The notes under the pieces: model-generated
Seen by the model: only the letters and a program-made list of their open reading frames with translations
Told to the model about the DNA's origin: nothing
The model's database searches: none
Assembly: GCA_012270595.1 (NCBI GenBank)
Contig: JAAXIA010000115.1
Coordinates: 1-7,961, forward strand
Origin: Rhodanobacteraceae bacterium
Lineage (GTDB): Bacteria > Pseudomonadota > Gammaproteobacteria > Xanthomonadales > Rhodanobacteraceae
Length of the DNA stretch: 7,961 nt
Reading direction: 5' to 3'
Made by a program: the position numbers and the translations under genes
Part shown: positions 1 through 7,914 of the stretch, piece after piece
Position numbering within the stretch: position 1 is the first letter of the stretch
How the letters are laid out: each line of letters opens with the position of its first letter

Positions 1-239
1 CGCCAGATTTGTGGCCAGTGCTGTTCGTCAGCTAGTACATCAAGCTGGTGAAGATTTAGACACAGGTGGCCGTCGGCGAGTTGCTGACTGACAATGGCAG
101 CTAGCCAGGCAAGGTTGATGGGCAGGTTTGGGTCGCAATGGAGAAGAAAGCGGGCAAAGGTTTTGTCCAGTGGACGCAAGACAGGTACGTGATCTGCCGC
201 ATGTAGCAGCGTTTCGAGAGCCATTTCCTTAGGCAGCAT
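1..239 (-). CDS. recD: Exodeoxyribonuclease V subunit alpha (RecD), N-terminal part only, cut by the window edge
   Basis: RecD is the 5'-3' SF1B helicase of RecBCD, the fast motor that also influences Chi-regulated nuclease activity. Only 79 codons lie in the window; the helicase motifs are beyond the left edge. What is visible matches the RecD N-terminal domain, which docks on RecC: LRPLDKTFARFL (about residues 21-32), then WLAAIVSQQLADGHLCLNL (about 45-63), comparable to LRPLD and GHVCL in the E. coli protein. Two in-frame ATGs are possible. The one at 239 gives MLPKEMALETLL, overlaps the recB 3' end by 11 bases and has a GGAAG Shine-Dalgarno-like sequence 8 bases upstream. The one at 224 has AAGGA almost touching it, which is too close for normal initiation. 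I therefore chose 239. Position right after recB supports the identity. Family assignment is firm; the exact start is less so. Confidence 0.93.
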   Translation of the reverse strand, partial: MLPKEMALETLLHAADHVPVLRPLDKTFARFLLHCDPNLPINLAWLAAIVSQQLADGHLCLNLHQLDVLADEQHWPQIW

Positions 240-255
240 GGTGCGTGCTTCCGTG
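229..255 (-). promoter_or_regulatory. recB/recD 11-base overlap with Shine-Dalgarno-like GGAAG
   Basis: Within the last codons of recB the minus strand reads CGGAAGCACGCACC followed by ATG (239-237), placing GGAAG 8 bases from that ATG. The recB stop TAA is at 231-229, inside recD. A second in-frame ATG (224-222) follows AAGGA after a single base, which is too short for good initiation. This decides the recD start in favour of 239. Confidence 0.55.
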
Positions 256-3200
256 TGTGAACAGCTCATCCATACTTTCTACCAGATGGCGTAGTAGGCG
301 CACGCGATACACTCCGTGATCACCACCATCAACAATGCCGCGCAGGTAGAGGTAGAGCACGCCTCCCATGTGGCGATCGTAATCGTAGTTGGGCAGGCGG
401 GCCTTGAGCTGGCGGTGCAACGCGAGGGTGTAGAGCGCGTATTGCAGGTCGTAGCGCCTGTGCCGGATGGATTGGCTTAATGCCTGCGTGTTGTAGTCGC
501 TGGTGCTCTGCCCTAGATAGTTGGATTTGTAGTCGACCAGATACCAGCGTCCGGTGTACTCAAATACCAGATCGATAAAACCGTGCAGCATGCCGTTGAT
601 TTGTTGTACTGCAAGCGGCGGACGCCATGCGCCGTCTAAAGTGTGTTTACTAATCATCTGGTCGAGCACCGTTGCACTGACTTGCCTGCCTTCAAACCAG
701 AACTCCAGCTCACTGCGGTAGCAGGTGGGATCGCTGAGTTCGGCCAAGGACATGGTGGTGCCATCGGGCAAGGGAAGCGGGCTGCGCAGAAGAGCGGGTA
801 ACCACTGCGTGAGCATGCCAGTCCAGCGGTTCCAGCCTTGTGCCTGGCAGCGTCTTGAAATGATATCACGCAGTTGTGCCGGTGCTGCTGCGGCCCAGGC
901 AAAGCCCGCATCGGCACAGTATTCCAGTAGCGTATGTAGAAAATTGCCGGCTACGGCACCGCGTTCGAAGTCGTGGATATCTGATGTGGTTGACTGCGTC
1001 TTGGTTGGGTGGGGGAGTGTGGGCGGTGTTTCGGCGTCGCTGGGGCACAGTGCACTGTAGCTATCAATCCGCCATGGGACCGGTGGGGGCAGGGTGCAGC
1101 ACCGTGCCGCCCGACCCTGCTGGACCGGGTGCGCAGGGCGGTAAGACATGTGCTCGGCTAATGCGGGCAGGTGGTTGATAGTGATGTTCGGTTTCGCCGC
1201 GACCAGCGCTTCCAGCTGGCCTATAAGGGTATCTGGTGTCATCGGCTGTCGACCGCTCAGGGCGTAGGTAAAAGCTGATGGTTGGCGCTCTTTCAGGTAG
1301 ACACCGCCCAGCCAGCACAGGTGACGGGCGCGGGTGAGGGTGACATAAAACAGACGCAAATCTTCCTGTAGGCGTTCAGTTGCGGTCTGTTGCATGACCG
1401 CGTCATCCGGGCAAAGCTCAAGATGTGCATTACCTTCATTGTCGTGCCATAACAGTGGTTTATTTTTATTGAGAGGTTTGCCCATGCAGACAAATGGTGC
1501 CATGACTATGGGGTATTCCAGGCCCTTGGAGGCATGGATGGTCATCAGTTTTATCAGGTCCGTGTCGCTTTCCATGCGCAGGATATGTTCTTCAGGAGCA
1601 AGTGTGCTACCGGATTTTTCGATTTGCGTACCGAGGTAATGTATGAGTGCATAGTCACCATCTAGCGTACTGGCGACCTGCTGCAAAAGTTCGGCCAGTT
1701 GCAGAAGATTGCTCAAGATGCGCTCACCATCGGCGCGGGCCAATAACCTCAACGGGATGTCAAAGCGGTGCAGCAATGCGTGCAGCATGGTCAGCACACC
1801 ATGATTTTGCCATAGGGTATGAAGCTGATAAAAATGTTTGTGTTGTTGATCCTGGTAAGTTTCGTCGCTGCGTAACCGATCCAGTTCGCTTAAAGGGTAT
1901 GCCATGGCCAGTGTGGCTAGTGCTCTGCGCATGGCACGGTCGTTGCCCGGTTCGGCACAGGCATAGAGCCAGTCTTGCACGGCAAGAGCTTCGTCGCTCT
2001 GATAGACCGATTGCTGCTCAGAAAGGTAGGCATGGGCCAGATTACGCAGACGTAGTGCCTTGCGCATAATCGCGGCTTCATGCCGATCACGGACTAAAAT
2101 GGCGATGTCGCTGAGTGCCAGCACCCTGGGTGCAAGGCCCTCACTGACAAAGTGGCAGCGAGCACATTGTGCGCTGTGGAGCCAACTCACCACCTGTGCG
2201 GCAGCGTGTCCGGCGAGTGCGCTCTGGTAACTTTCTTTGCCCCCCGTTTCGGTAGCACCTTGGATAGCGATATGTAGCGCTGGCAAAGCTACGCCATCCA
2301 GCTGGAGTTGTTCAGTATGCGTTTTAGCACGAACGGCCACAAAGGGGAGTCGATCGCCGAAACCGAAAGCACCTTCAGTTTGCCGCTGGGCACAGCTAAA
2401 GACCTGGTTGACCGCTTCGACCAGTGACGCACTGGAGCGATGGTTGACGTCTAGCGTCCATGGTGTTTCGGCTATGGTTTCACGCGCAGCGAGGTAGGTG
2501 TAGATGTCTGCACCACGGAAACTGTAAATAGCCTGCTTGGGATCGCCGATCAGGAGCAAGGTCTTGCCTTGGCGGTTTAGGTAAATGCGGCGAAGAATGC
2601 TCCATTGCAGTGGGTCGGTGTCCTGAAATTCATCTACCAGTGCTACGGGAAACTGTTCGGCAATTCGCTCTGCCAGTGTTTCACCGGTTTCAGCGTACAA
2701 GGCGGCGTTTAGTCGTATTAGCGTGTCGTCGAAGCTCAGCACTGCTTGCTGTTGCCGTGCTGTGGCCATGTGCTGCGCCACCCAGTTGCCGGCGTGAGCC
2801 AGTAGCTTCTCTCTGGGGGATTGCGCCAGGTAACGTTCGCGGCTGGCATGCCATTGCGCGATGGCATCGAAGAACGGGTGTGTCGGTGTTGCGCGCCCTT
2901 TGATGGTGGCTTTGCCCAGTTTATTGGAGTTGTGACGCTCCAGGCTTTTTTCGCCAGGTTCTTTGCCCGTGGCGACCCACAGATCGAAGGTGTGATGGTC
3001 GATCTTGAGATTTTCTGGTTTATAGCTTATTTTACTGAGGGTGGCGTTGGTGATGGCCTGATTGAGCAGCTGGTTGATGATATCGCGCTGCTCACTCCAG
3101 AGCATGCGGGCGCGCTCGCTGAGCTGGTATTGTTCTGCTGCGGGAGTGTGCAGTAATGCAGCCGGTTCGGGCGGATTTTCCAGTTTCTGGTGGTTCAACT

Positions 3201-3816
3201 GGAGATGATCGAGGTGAGCGAGGATTTGGTATAACTCGGTTCGCAGCGCTTCAGGATTTGCCCACAGTGCGCGATACAGCGTGACGCTCGCGCGGCTTAA
3301 GGGGAATACGTAGTTGCGCCAGTAATCGCGTACGGCTTCGTTTAGCAGGCTGGTGTCATCGCTCAGGGTGTCGCTGATGGCTGCCTCGCCACTAGTGAAG
3401 GCATGCTGAGTGAGCATGCGCTGACACCAGCCGTGGATGGTAAACACGGCGGATTCATCCATCCATTGTGCAGCCAGTTCTAATTTGCGCGCGGCGCTGG
3501 CACGTTGTTTGGCCTCAGGATATGCGCTCACCAGACTGCTTAGGAAGGCATCGCCTGTTCCTTGATGGCGCAGGGCATAAGCGGCTTCGGTCAGGCGTGC
3601 GCGAATGCGCTCGCGTAGTTCTGCGGTGGCGGCGCGGGTAAAGCTCATCACCAAAATCTGGGTGGGGAGGCGTGGTGGATCGGTGTCATGGCCGAGCACA
3701 AGGCGTAGGTAAAGAGCGGCAATGGTCCAGGTTTTTCCGGTACCGGCACTGGCTTCGATAAGCTGGGTGCCAGCAAGGGGAAGACGCAGTGGGTCCAGAG
3801 TACGATAGGTGCTCAT
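229..3816 (-). CDS. recB: Exodeoxyribonuclease V subunit beta (RecB), helicase-nuclease, complete
   Basis: RecB is the 3'-5' SF1A helicase and the sole nuclease of RecBCD, and its nuclease domain also loads RecA after Chi. The 1195 residues compare with about 1180 in E. coli. Helicase motifs in order: Walker A ASAGTGKT (22-29, Lys28), Ia MSFTRAATAELRERI (57-71), FTIHGWCQRML (125-135), II LVDEFQDTDPLQW (393-405), III LIGDPKQAIYSFRGAD (422-437), IV VNHRSS (457-462), V LMTIHASKGLEYPIV (757-771), VI EDLRLFYVTLTRAR (818-831). A Pro/Thr-rich linker (about 907-948) leads to the nuclease domain, with His961 in GNFLHTLLE, Asp1082 in GFIDLVF and Asp1095/Lys1097 in LVDYKSN. These correspond to the E. 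coli catalytic His, Asp, Asp and Lys, so it should be active. The ATG shares ATGA with the recC stop and has no clear ribosome binding site of its own, so translation probably depends on recC. A CxxC pair (551, 554) sits in a variable stretch and has no known role. Confidence 0.98.
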   Translation of the reverse strand: MSTYRTLDPLRLPLAGTQLIEASAGTGKTWTIAALYLRLVLGHDTDPPRLPTQILVMSFTRAATAELRERIRARLTEAAYALRHQGTGDAFLSSLVSAYPEAKQRASAARKLELAAQWMDESAVFTIHGWCQRMLTQHAFTSGEAAISDTLSDDTSLLNEAVRDYWRNYVFPLSRASVTLYRALWANPEALRTELYQILAHLDHLQLNHQKLENPPEPAALLHTPAAEQYQLSERARMLWSEQRDIINQLLNQAITNATLSKISYKPENLKIDHHTFDLWVATGKEPGEKSLERHNSNKLGKATIKGRATPTHPFFDAIAQWHASRERYLAQSPREKLLAHAGNWVAQHMATARQQQAVLSFDDTLIRLNAALYAETGETLAERIAEQFPVALVDEFQDTDPLQWSILRRIYLNRQGKTLLLIGDPKQAIYSFRGADIYTYLAARETIAETPWTLDVNHRSSASLVEAVNQVFSCAQRQTEGAFGFGDRLPFVAVRAKTHTEQLQLDGVALPALHIAIQGATETGGKESYQSALAGHAAAQVVSWLHSAQCARCHFVSEGLAPRVLALSDIAILVRDRHEAAIMRKALRLRNLAHAYLSEQQSVYQSDEALAVQDWLYACAEPGNDRAMRRALATLAMAYPLSELDRLRSDETYQDQQHKHFYQLHTLWQNHGVLTMLHALLHRFDIPLRLLARADGERILSNLLQLAELLQQVASTLDGDYALIHYLGTQIEKSGSTLAPEEHILRMESDTDLIKLMTIHASKGLEYPIVMAPFVCMGKPLNKNKPLLWHDNEGNAHLELCPDDAVMQQTATERLQEDLRLFYVTLTRARHLCWLGGVYLKERQPSAFTYALSGRQPMTPDTLIGQLEALVAAKPNITINHLPALAEHMSYRPAHPVQQGRAARCCTLPPPVPWRIDSYSALCPSDAETPPTLPHPTKTQSTTSDIHDFERGAVAGNFLHTLLEYCADAGFAWAAAAPAQLRDIISRRCQAQGWNRWTGMLTQWLPALLRSPLPLPDGTTMSLAELSDPTCYRSELEFWFEGRQVSATVLDQMISKHTLDGAWRPPLAVQQINGMLHGFIDLVFEYTGRWYLVDYKSNYLGQSTSDYNTQALSQSIRHRRYDLQYALYTLALHRQLKARLPNYDYDRHMGGVLYLYLRGIVDGGDHGVYRVRLLRHLVESMDELFTHGSTHHAA
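3813..3816 (-). promoter_or_regulatory. recC/recB ATGA stop-start overlap (translational coupling)
   Basis: The recC TGA (3815-3813) and the recB ATG (3816-3814) share bases in an ATGA. The preceding bases, AGAGTAGCCAATACAACACC, contain no convincing Shine-Dalgarno sequence, so ribosomes finishing recC most likely restart on recB. Coupling is an inference; the overlap itself is seen directly. Confidence 0.8.
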
Positions 3817-6800
3817 GGTGTTGTATTGGCTACTCTGGTGAGGTCCAGCAGAGGGCGATAGAGGTGTAACCAGTTGGTGAAGCCGGCCTCGTATAGGGCA
3901 CTGAAATGGCTCCAGTGGCGTTTCAGGCTGGGTTCGTATTCCACCTCTCCGCGTTTATGCTCGCCATATGTGTTGCCGTCATAGCAATTAGCCGCAGCTT
4001 TGATGGCGGTAGCTATTCGCTTACTGTCCGGTTTTTTCTTGTTTCCGGCTGCTGTTTCTGTTTGCAACCAGGCAAAGGCAGTTTTGCGCCCTATCGGTAG
4101 TGGCGTGCGCAGACCGGTCGCCATGGCGGCCAGTAGCGCATCGAGATGGGCCTTGGCCGTGGCGACATCGAGTGGTTGCCACTGCACGCTGGCATCGGAT
4201 GCCACAATGTGCGTGAGGGTGGAAAGCTCGCAGGCATTGACCAAGAGGTGGCTGACCCAGTGCGCGAGTAGTTTGTCGTAACACAGCTGGTTTTTATCTG
4301 TAAGCATGAGTGTGCCGGGCCAGGCCAGCAAACGCAGATAAGCATTCTGATCACGCTGGCGTAGATCGGTCAGTGTGTCTTTTACCAAAAGTTCATGTGC
4401 GCAGTAGTGGAATACATGATGGCTGTCGCCTGGAGGATAACGATCATTCTCTGTGCGCCAGCGCGGCATGATGGTTTGGATGCTGGCTTTTATCGGTTCC
4501 AGTACGAGCGTGCCGATCTGGCCCGGTGGCAGGTCACCTTGTTGCGATACCCGCTGTGCCGCTATTTCCAGGGCAGATGGACCGGCATGAAGTGCGGCTT
4601 GCAACAGGTCGTCGCTGAGCTGGTAGCGGTGCAGTGCATTCAGGGTAAAAGGTTCATGCTCGCTGAGCCTGTCTTCACGGTGAAAGGAGATGCCCAGACG
4701 TTCCTTGTAAAAACATCGGCTTGGCGATTTCAAAAAACGCTGAAGTATGCCCAGGTCAAGAGGCAGGTCGTGTGGCCAGGGCATCAGCAGCAGGTTTGTC
4801 AGCGAATGTGTCTCTTCTTCGGCTACTGGTCTTGCACACTGTGCGCGTTGCCATTCAGCGGCATAGGTAAACAAACGTGGATCACTGCGGGCATTGAAAT
4901 AGCGGGGACTGAAGGCGTGTAGCGGGTAGGTGGTGGTGAGCGCAGCAAGCAGATCGGGATCAGGGCCGTCTGGAACGGTGCGTTTGCTTTCACTGGTTGA
5001 ATCCGGTGTGCGTACTTTATGGGTCCAGCCGGTGGCGAGATAGTCGCGAAATTGGTTGACAAGCACCGAGGGTGGCAGTTTGCTGTGGTCACGGGCACTA
5101 CGCCCCACCCAGCTTATGTACAGGGAGTGACGGGCGGCGAGCAAAGCTTCGAGAAACAGATAGCGGTCGTCCTCGCGCCGCGAGCGATCACCGGGGCGCT
5201 GTTGCCCGGGGGCGGTCATCAGGTCGATGTCGGTGACATTATTTTTGCGTGGATAGGCATCGTCGTCCATACCCAGCAGGCACACGACTGGAAAAGGAAT
5301 AGCGCGCATAGGTATCAGGGTGCCAAAGTTGACGGCACCGTTTAAAAAGCGTTGCGACAAGCGATGCTCCTCTATTGCGCCTAACCAGTGTTCGCGCACG
5401 ACGGCCAGCGGCACGTTTTCACCAAGGCCCGCTTCATCACAGTATCGTTTCCAGTTGTCCAGTGCCTGATAGAGCTGCTGTAGCGGGTTAATGTCCTCGT
5501 CGCGCTCGTCATCGAAGAAGTTGGCCAGCAGTGCGCGCAGACGTAAGTGCCAGACGGTGGGTGGGGCAGGTATGGCCAGCTGATGACTGGCTTGCTGCAG
5601 GCGTTCCAGCAGTTCAGCCAATGGACCAAGGAGACTGGCGTCAAGTCCGCTGATCTCATCGCATGGGGCAATGTCGTGCAGCGAAGGACCATCACCTACT
5701 GCGTAGCCAAGTAGCATGCGATGCAGGCCGAAACGCCAGCTATTTTGTTCCACCGGCGGCAAACCCAGGGCCTTTTTTTGCGCGCTGTCCAGCCCCCAGC
5801 GAATGCCAGCCTTTGCAACCCAGCGCCTTAGCAGGGGTATATCGTGTTCACTGAAACCGAAGCGTTGACGTAGTGCGGGGGTGTCCAGCAGACCCAGTGT
5901 GTCAGTAACACCGTGGCGTGACTCGGGTAAGTGTAACAAGTGTTCCAGCGCAACCAGCAAAGGCGTGGTTCCACGTACCGGTCGGTCGACAATGGAGTAG
6001 GGGAGATAACGTGGATCATCTGGTTGCAGGCGACCAAATACGGCCTGAATGTGCGGCGCATAGCTGCTGATGTCGGGTACCATTACCATCACATCTCGTG
6101 GTGTCAAGGCTTGCCCTTTGCTTTGTGCCTGCTCGAATAGAGCCAGTAGGTTATCGTGAAGAATTTCTACTTCACGCTGACGGTTATGTGCGATGTGAAA
6201 GCGTAGCGAGTCGTCGCCCGGGATGAGCACTTTGCGCTGGCTGGGGTCGAGTGGCAATGGCTCCAGATCGAGAACGGCCTGTTGAACCTGATGCAGTAGA
6301 TTGTCCTTGCCAAAATCGCTGAACAGATCAATGTTGTGCCCGAGGGAGGTAAAGTGTTCGCGATAGGCGTGCGGAGTATCAAAATGATCTAGCAGACGCA
6401 TATAGTCGCGGCCCTGCTTGCCCCAGGCAGCCAGTAAGGGGTTGGTGCGCAGATGCAGATCCTCGATCTCGGGCGTTGATGACGGCCCGGTTTTGCTGGC
6501 ATGACGTCGTGGTGCGCTGCGTAGCAGTTCCACGTCTTCGATGATATCTGCCCAGTAGTGACGACAGGGGTTGGCGACCATCAATAGCACCTGGGATATG
6601 CGCCCTAGCGTAGCTAATGCCTCCAGTGTCTGTTGTGGCAGTGAGGAGATGCCGAACACAATAATACGCTGCGGTAGAGTGTTGGGGCGGATGGTGAGTT
6701 GCCTAGCATGCGCCATAAAGGCATGATGTACTGCACCGCGGTGACTGTGGCACTGGTTTTTCGCCACATCTTTGAGTAATGCACGCCACAGTTTTGGTTG

Positions 6801-7385
6801 CCAGCGTTGATCTCCAGGCAGTTCAGACTTACGTGTGCGCGGCACGTCGCGCAGCAGATCGTGGCCCTGTTCCCAGTCTTCCAGCCAGTCGGCACGATAG
6901 ACCTGGTATTGGTCAAAGAGTTCTGCCACCTGTCTGGCAAGCTGGAAAAGCGTTAGGGGATAAGAACTATTCTGGCCAAGGATACGTTGCAGCGGACTGA
7001 AATCGGGATCCATTAGCTGCGCCGGCAGCAGGCGCAATAGCCGCCAAAGCAGACGTGATTTGTCAAACGGTGAATCATCCGGCACAGATTCGTGGCCGAG
7101 CACGCTGCGGTAAGCCTGCCACAGGAAGCGCCCTGGTAGCTGCATGTTTACCGCCAGGCTGATACCCATGCCGCCGGCTTTGCGCGGACGGGCCAGCGCC
7201 AGCTTAAGCCACTGGCCGATGCCGTTACTCTGCACCAGTATGCACTCATCTTCCAGAGGGGGCAGTGGTGTGTGCGCCAACCACGCCAGCATCAGATCGC
7301 GCAGATCTTCCAGGCGATTGCCATGTACAACCATCAAGCCGGGTTGGATGGAAGTATCGGTGATGGCCGGCCGCTCGGTGTTCAC
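3813..7385 (-). CDS. recC: Exodeoxyribonuclease V subunit gamma (RecC), complete, GTG start
   Basis: RecC is the non-catalytic scaffold of RecBCD. It splits the incoming duplex, passes the strands to RecB and RecD, and reads Chi in the 3' strand. It has helicase-like domains without a Walker A motif and a nuclease-like C-terminal domain without catalytic residues. Hallmarks seen: HGNRLEDLRD (21-30), LVQSNGIGQWL (50-60), LFDQYQVYRADW (156-167), NPCRHYWADI (272-281), NPLLAAWGKQGRDYMRLL (315-332), QREVEILHDNLLALF (403-417), PMRAIPFPVVCLLGMDDDAYPR region (692-713), GDRSRREDDRYLFLEALLAA (732-751), SLYISWVGRS (754-763), and the C-terminal LQRFLKSPSRCFYKERL (881-897). The 1190 residues exceed the roughly 1122 of E. 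coli through a 17-residue N-terminal extension and loops near 292-312 and 788-812. The GTG at 7385 is the only usual start codon between the upstream stop (7410-7412) and Met18 (7334). Met18 lies within the first conserved strand and has no ribosome binding site, so the GTG is preferred although its own site is weak. Confidence 0.97.
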   Translation of the reverse strand: MNTERPAITDTSIQPGLMVVHGNRLEDLRDLMLAWLAHTPLPPLEDECILVQSNGIGQWLKLALARPRKAGGMGISLAVNMQLPGRFLWQAYRSVLGHESVPDDSPFDKSRLLWRLLRLLPAQLMDPDFSPLQRILGQNSSYPLTLFQLARQVAELFDQYQVYRADWLEDWEQGHDLLRDVPRTRKSELPGDQRWQPKLWRALLKDVAKNQCHSHRGAVHHAFMAHARQLTIRPNTLPQRIIVFGISSLPQQTLEALATLGRISQVLLMVANPCRHYWADIIEDVELLRSAPRRHASKTGPSSTPEIEDLHLRTNPLLAAWGKQGRDYMRLLDHFDTPHAYREHFTSLGHNIDLFSDFGKDNLLHQVQQAVLDLEPLPLDPSQRKVLIPGDDSLRFHIAHNRQREVEILHDNLLALFEQAQSKGQALTPRDVMVMVPDISSYAPHIQAVFGRLQPDDPRYLPYSIVDRPVRGTTPLLVALEHLLHLPESRHGVTDTLGLLDTPALRQRFGFSEHDIPLLRRWVAKAGIRWGLDSAQKKALGLPPVEQNSWRFGLHRMLLGYAVGDGPSLHDIAPCDEISGLDASLLGPLAELLERLQQASHQLAIPAPPTVWHLRLRALLANFFDDERDEDINPLQQLYQALDNWKRYCDEAGLGENVPLAVVREHWLGAIEEHRLSQRFLNGAVNFGTLIPMRAIPFPVVCLLGMDDDAYPRKNNVTDIDLMTAPGQQRPGDRSRREDDRYLFLEALLAARHSLYISWVGRSARDHSKLPPSVLVNQFRDYLATGWTHKVRTPDSTSESKRTVPDGPDPDLLAALTTTYPLHAFSPRYFNARSDPRLFTYAAEWQRAQCARPVAEEETHSLTNLLLMPWPHDLPLDLGILQRFLKSPSRCFYKERLGISFHREDRLSEHEPFTLNALHRYQLSDDLLQAALHAGPSALEIAAQRVSQQGDLPPGQIGTLVLEPIKASIQTIMPRWRTENDRYPPGDSHHVFHYCAHELLVKDTLTDLRQRDQNAYLRLLAWPGTLMLTDKNQLCYDKLLAHWVSHLLVNACELSTLTHIVASDASVQWQPLDVATAKAHLDALLAAMATGLRTPLPIGRKTAFAWLQTETAAGNKKKPDSKRIATAIKAAANCYDGNTYGEHKRGEVEYEPSLKRHWSHFSALYEAGFTNWLHLYRPLLDLTRVANTTP

Positions 7386-7405
7386 ATCTGTAGGAAATTC
7401 CGCAT
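7382..7405 (-). promoter_or_regulatory. Possible seven-codon leader ORF overlapping the recC start by GTGA
   Basis: An ATG at 7405-7403 opens a mini-ORF reading MRNFLQM and ending at TGA (7384-7382). That stop shares GTGA with the recC GTG start (7385-7383), the same geometry as the recC/recB junction. No good ribosome binding site precedes the ATG, and a candidate promoter lies so close upstream that the ATG might not be transcribed from it. The arrangement is real in the sequence, but use as a translated leader is speculative and it could be chance. Confidence 0.2.
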
Positions 7406-7406
7406 T

Positions 7407-7415
7407 AGGTTAGCA
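7407..7415 (-). promoter_or_regulatory. Candidate extended -10 promoter element for recCBD
   Basis: On the minus strand TGCTAACCT fits the extended -10 pattern TGnTAnnnT of sigma-70 promoters. No good -35 hexamer sits 16-18 bases further upstream. Transcription would start near position 7400, about 15 bases before the recC GTG, leaving almost no leader. The match is weak (TAACCT shares 3 of 6 bases with TATAAT), so this is only the best nearby candidate. Confidence 0.22.
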
Positions 7416-7678
7416 GATTTTTGCACAATGAACCGTAGATGGGCCAATCAAGCCAAGACCGACTGCTCTTGCACAAGGGCGCTGAAAGCTACAAAGCGTC
7501 CTTGCCAGATGTTCATTGGCGTGCCTCGCCCTGGCGTCTCTGGAAGCTGTCGGCATGCGTCATGATAATGGGCAAAACCCTTAAGGTTCCACGAAGTCTT
7601 TTTCCATGTACAGGCTTTGCGAAGGCGATGAGACACGAACGCCGGCACAAGACCTCGGCTTTGTACCGGTTGCTCCGC

Positions 7679-7702
7679 AAAAAAACAGGACTTGTTCCTT
7701 GT
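7679..7702 (-). terminator. Weak candidate intrinsic terminator in the tRNA-recC gap
   Basis: On the minus strand ACA-A-GGA, a loop ACAAG, then TCCTGT form a six-pair stem with one bulged A. It is followed directly by a run of T (7684-7679). The order stem then T-tract fits a leftward intrinsic terminator for transcripts entering from the tRNA side. The stem is short and A/T-rich, so strength would be low and chance is a fair alternative. Confidence 0.22.
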
Positions 7703-7895
7703 AAATGGAATCACGATATGTACAAGCGTTGCAACGGAGTTGAGCTATTGCTCTCGCAACCCGAATAGAATTTGACGCATCTTCTGGTGTTGATGTTTCG
7801 AAAAACGTGACGTGATGTTTTCTGGCTTTATTAAATTAATTTAGTTTGGTGCCCGTTGCCGATGGGCTTTGAGGATGATGTTAAGGACCCGGCCA

Positions 7896-7914
7896 GAAGA
7901 TAAAAAAAATCTTC
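7896..7914 (-). terminator. T8 tract and GAAGAT/ATCTTC stem just downstream of the tRNA
   Basis: Thirteen to thirty bases beyond the tRNA CCA the minus strand carries GAAGAT, a run of T (part of eight consecutive T at 7909-7902) and ATCTTC, a six-pair inverted repeat whose loop is the T run. This is not a classical terminator because the T-tract is in the loop rather than after the stem. It may still help end the tRNA transcript or mark a processing site; its function is uncertain. Confidence 0.25.

Noticed and set aside
1647..2069. Plus-strand open frame of 140 codons
   Set aside because: Antisense to the RecB helicase region; the translation resembles nothing and the sense frame carries conserved RecB sequence.
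4395..4922. Plus-strand open frame of 175 codons
   Set aside because: Lies wholly antisense to recC, which is firmly identified. Long antisense frames are expected opposite a long real gene at this base composition.
7448..7714. Minus-strand open frame of 88 codons (GTG start) in the same gap
   Set aside because: No ribosome binding site, no family resemblance, high Trp/Cys/His content. Kept only as part of the non-coding entry; a protein search with hits in other genomes would overturn this.
7439..7768. Plus-strand open frame of 109 codons in the tRNA-recC gap
   Set aside because: No ribosome binding site before the ATG, no recognisable family, overlaps an equally plausible frame on the other strand, and composition looks like chance.
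7851..7867. Plus-strand hairpin GCCCGTT/GATGGGC followed by TTT as a terminator
   Set aside because: No plus-strand gene precedes it, the stem needs two G-U pairs and only three T follow.
7779..7901. Nine-base inverted repeat ATCTTCTGG (7779-7787) and CCAGAAGAT (7893-7901), considered as ends of a small mobile element
   Set aside because: A nine-base inverted match within 540 bases is expected about once by chance; no target-site duplication or transposase accompanies it.
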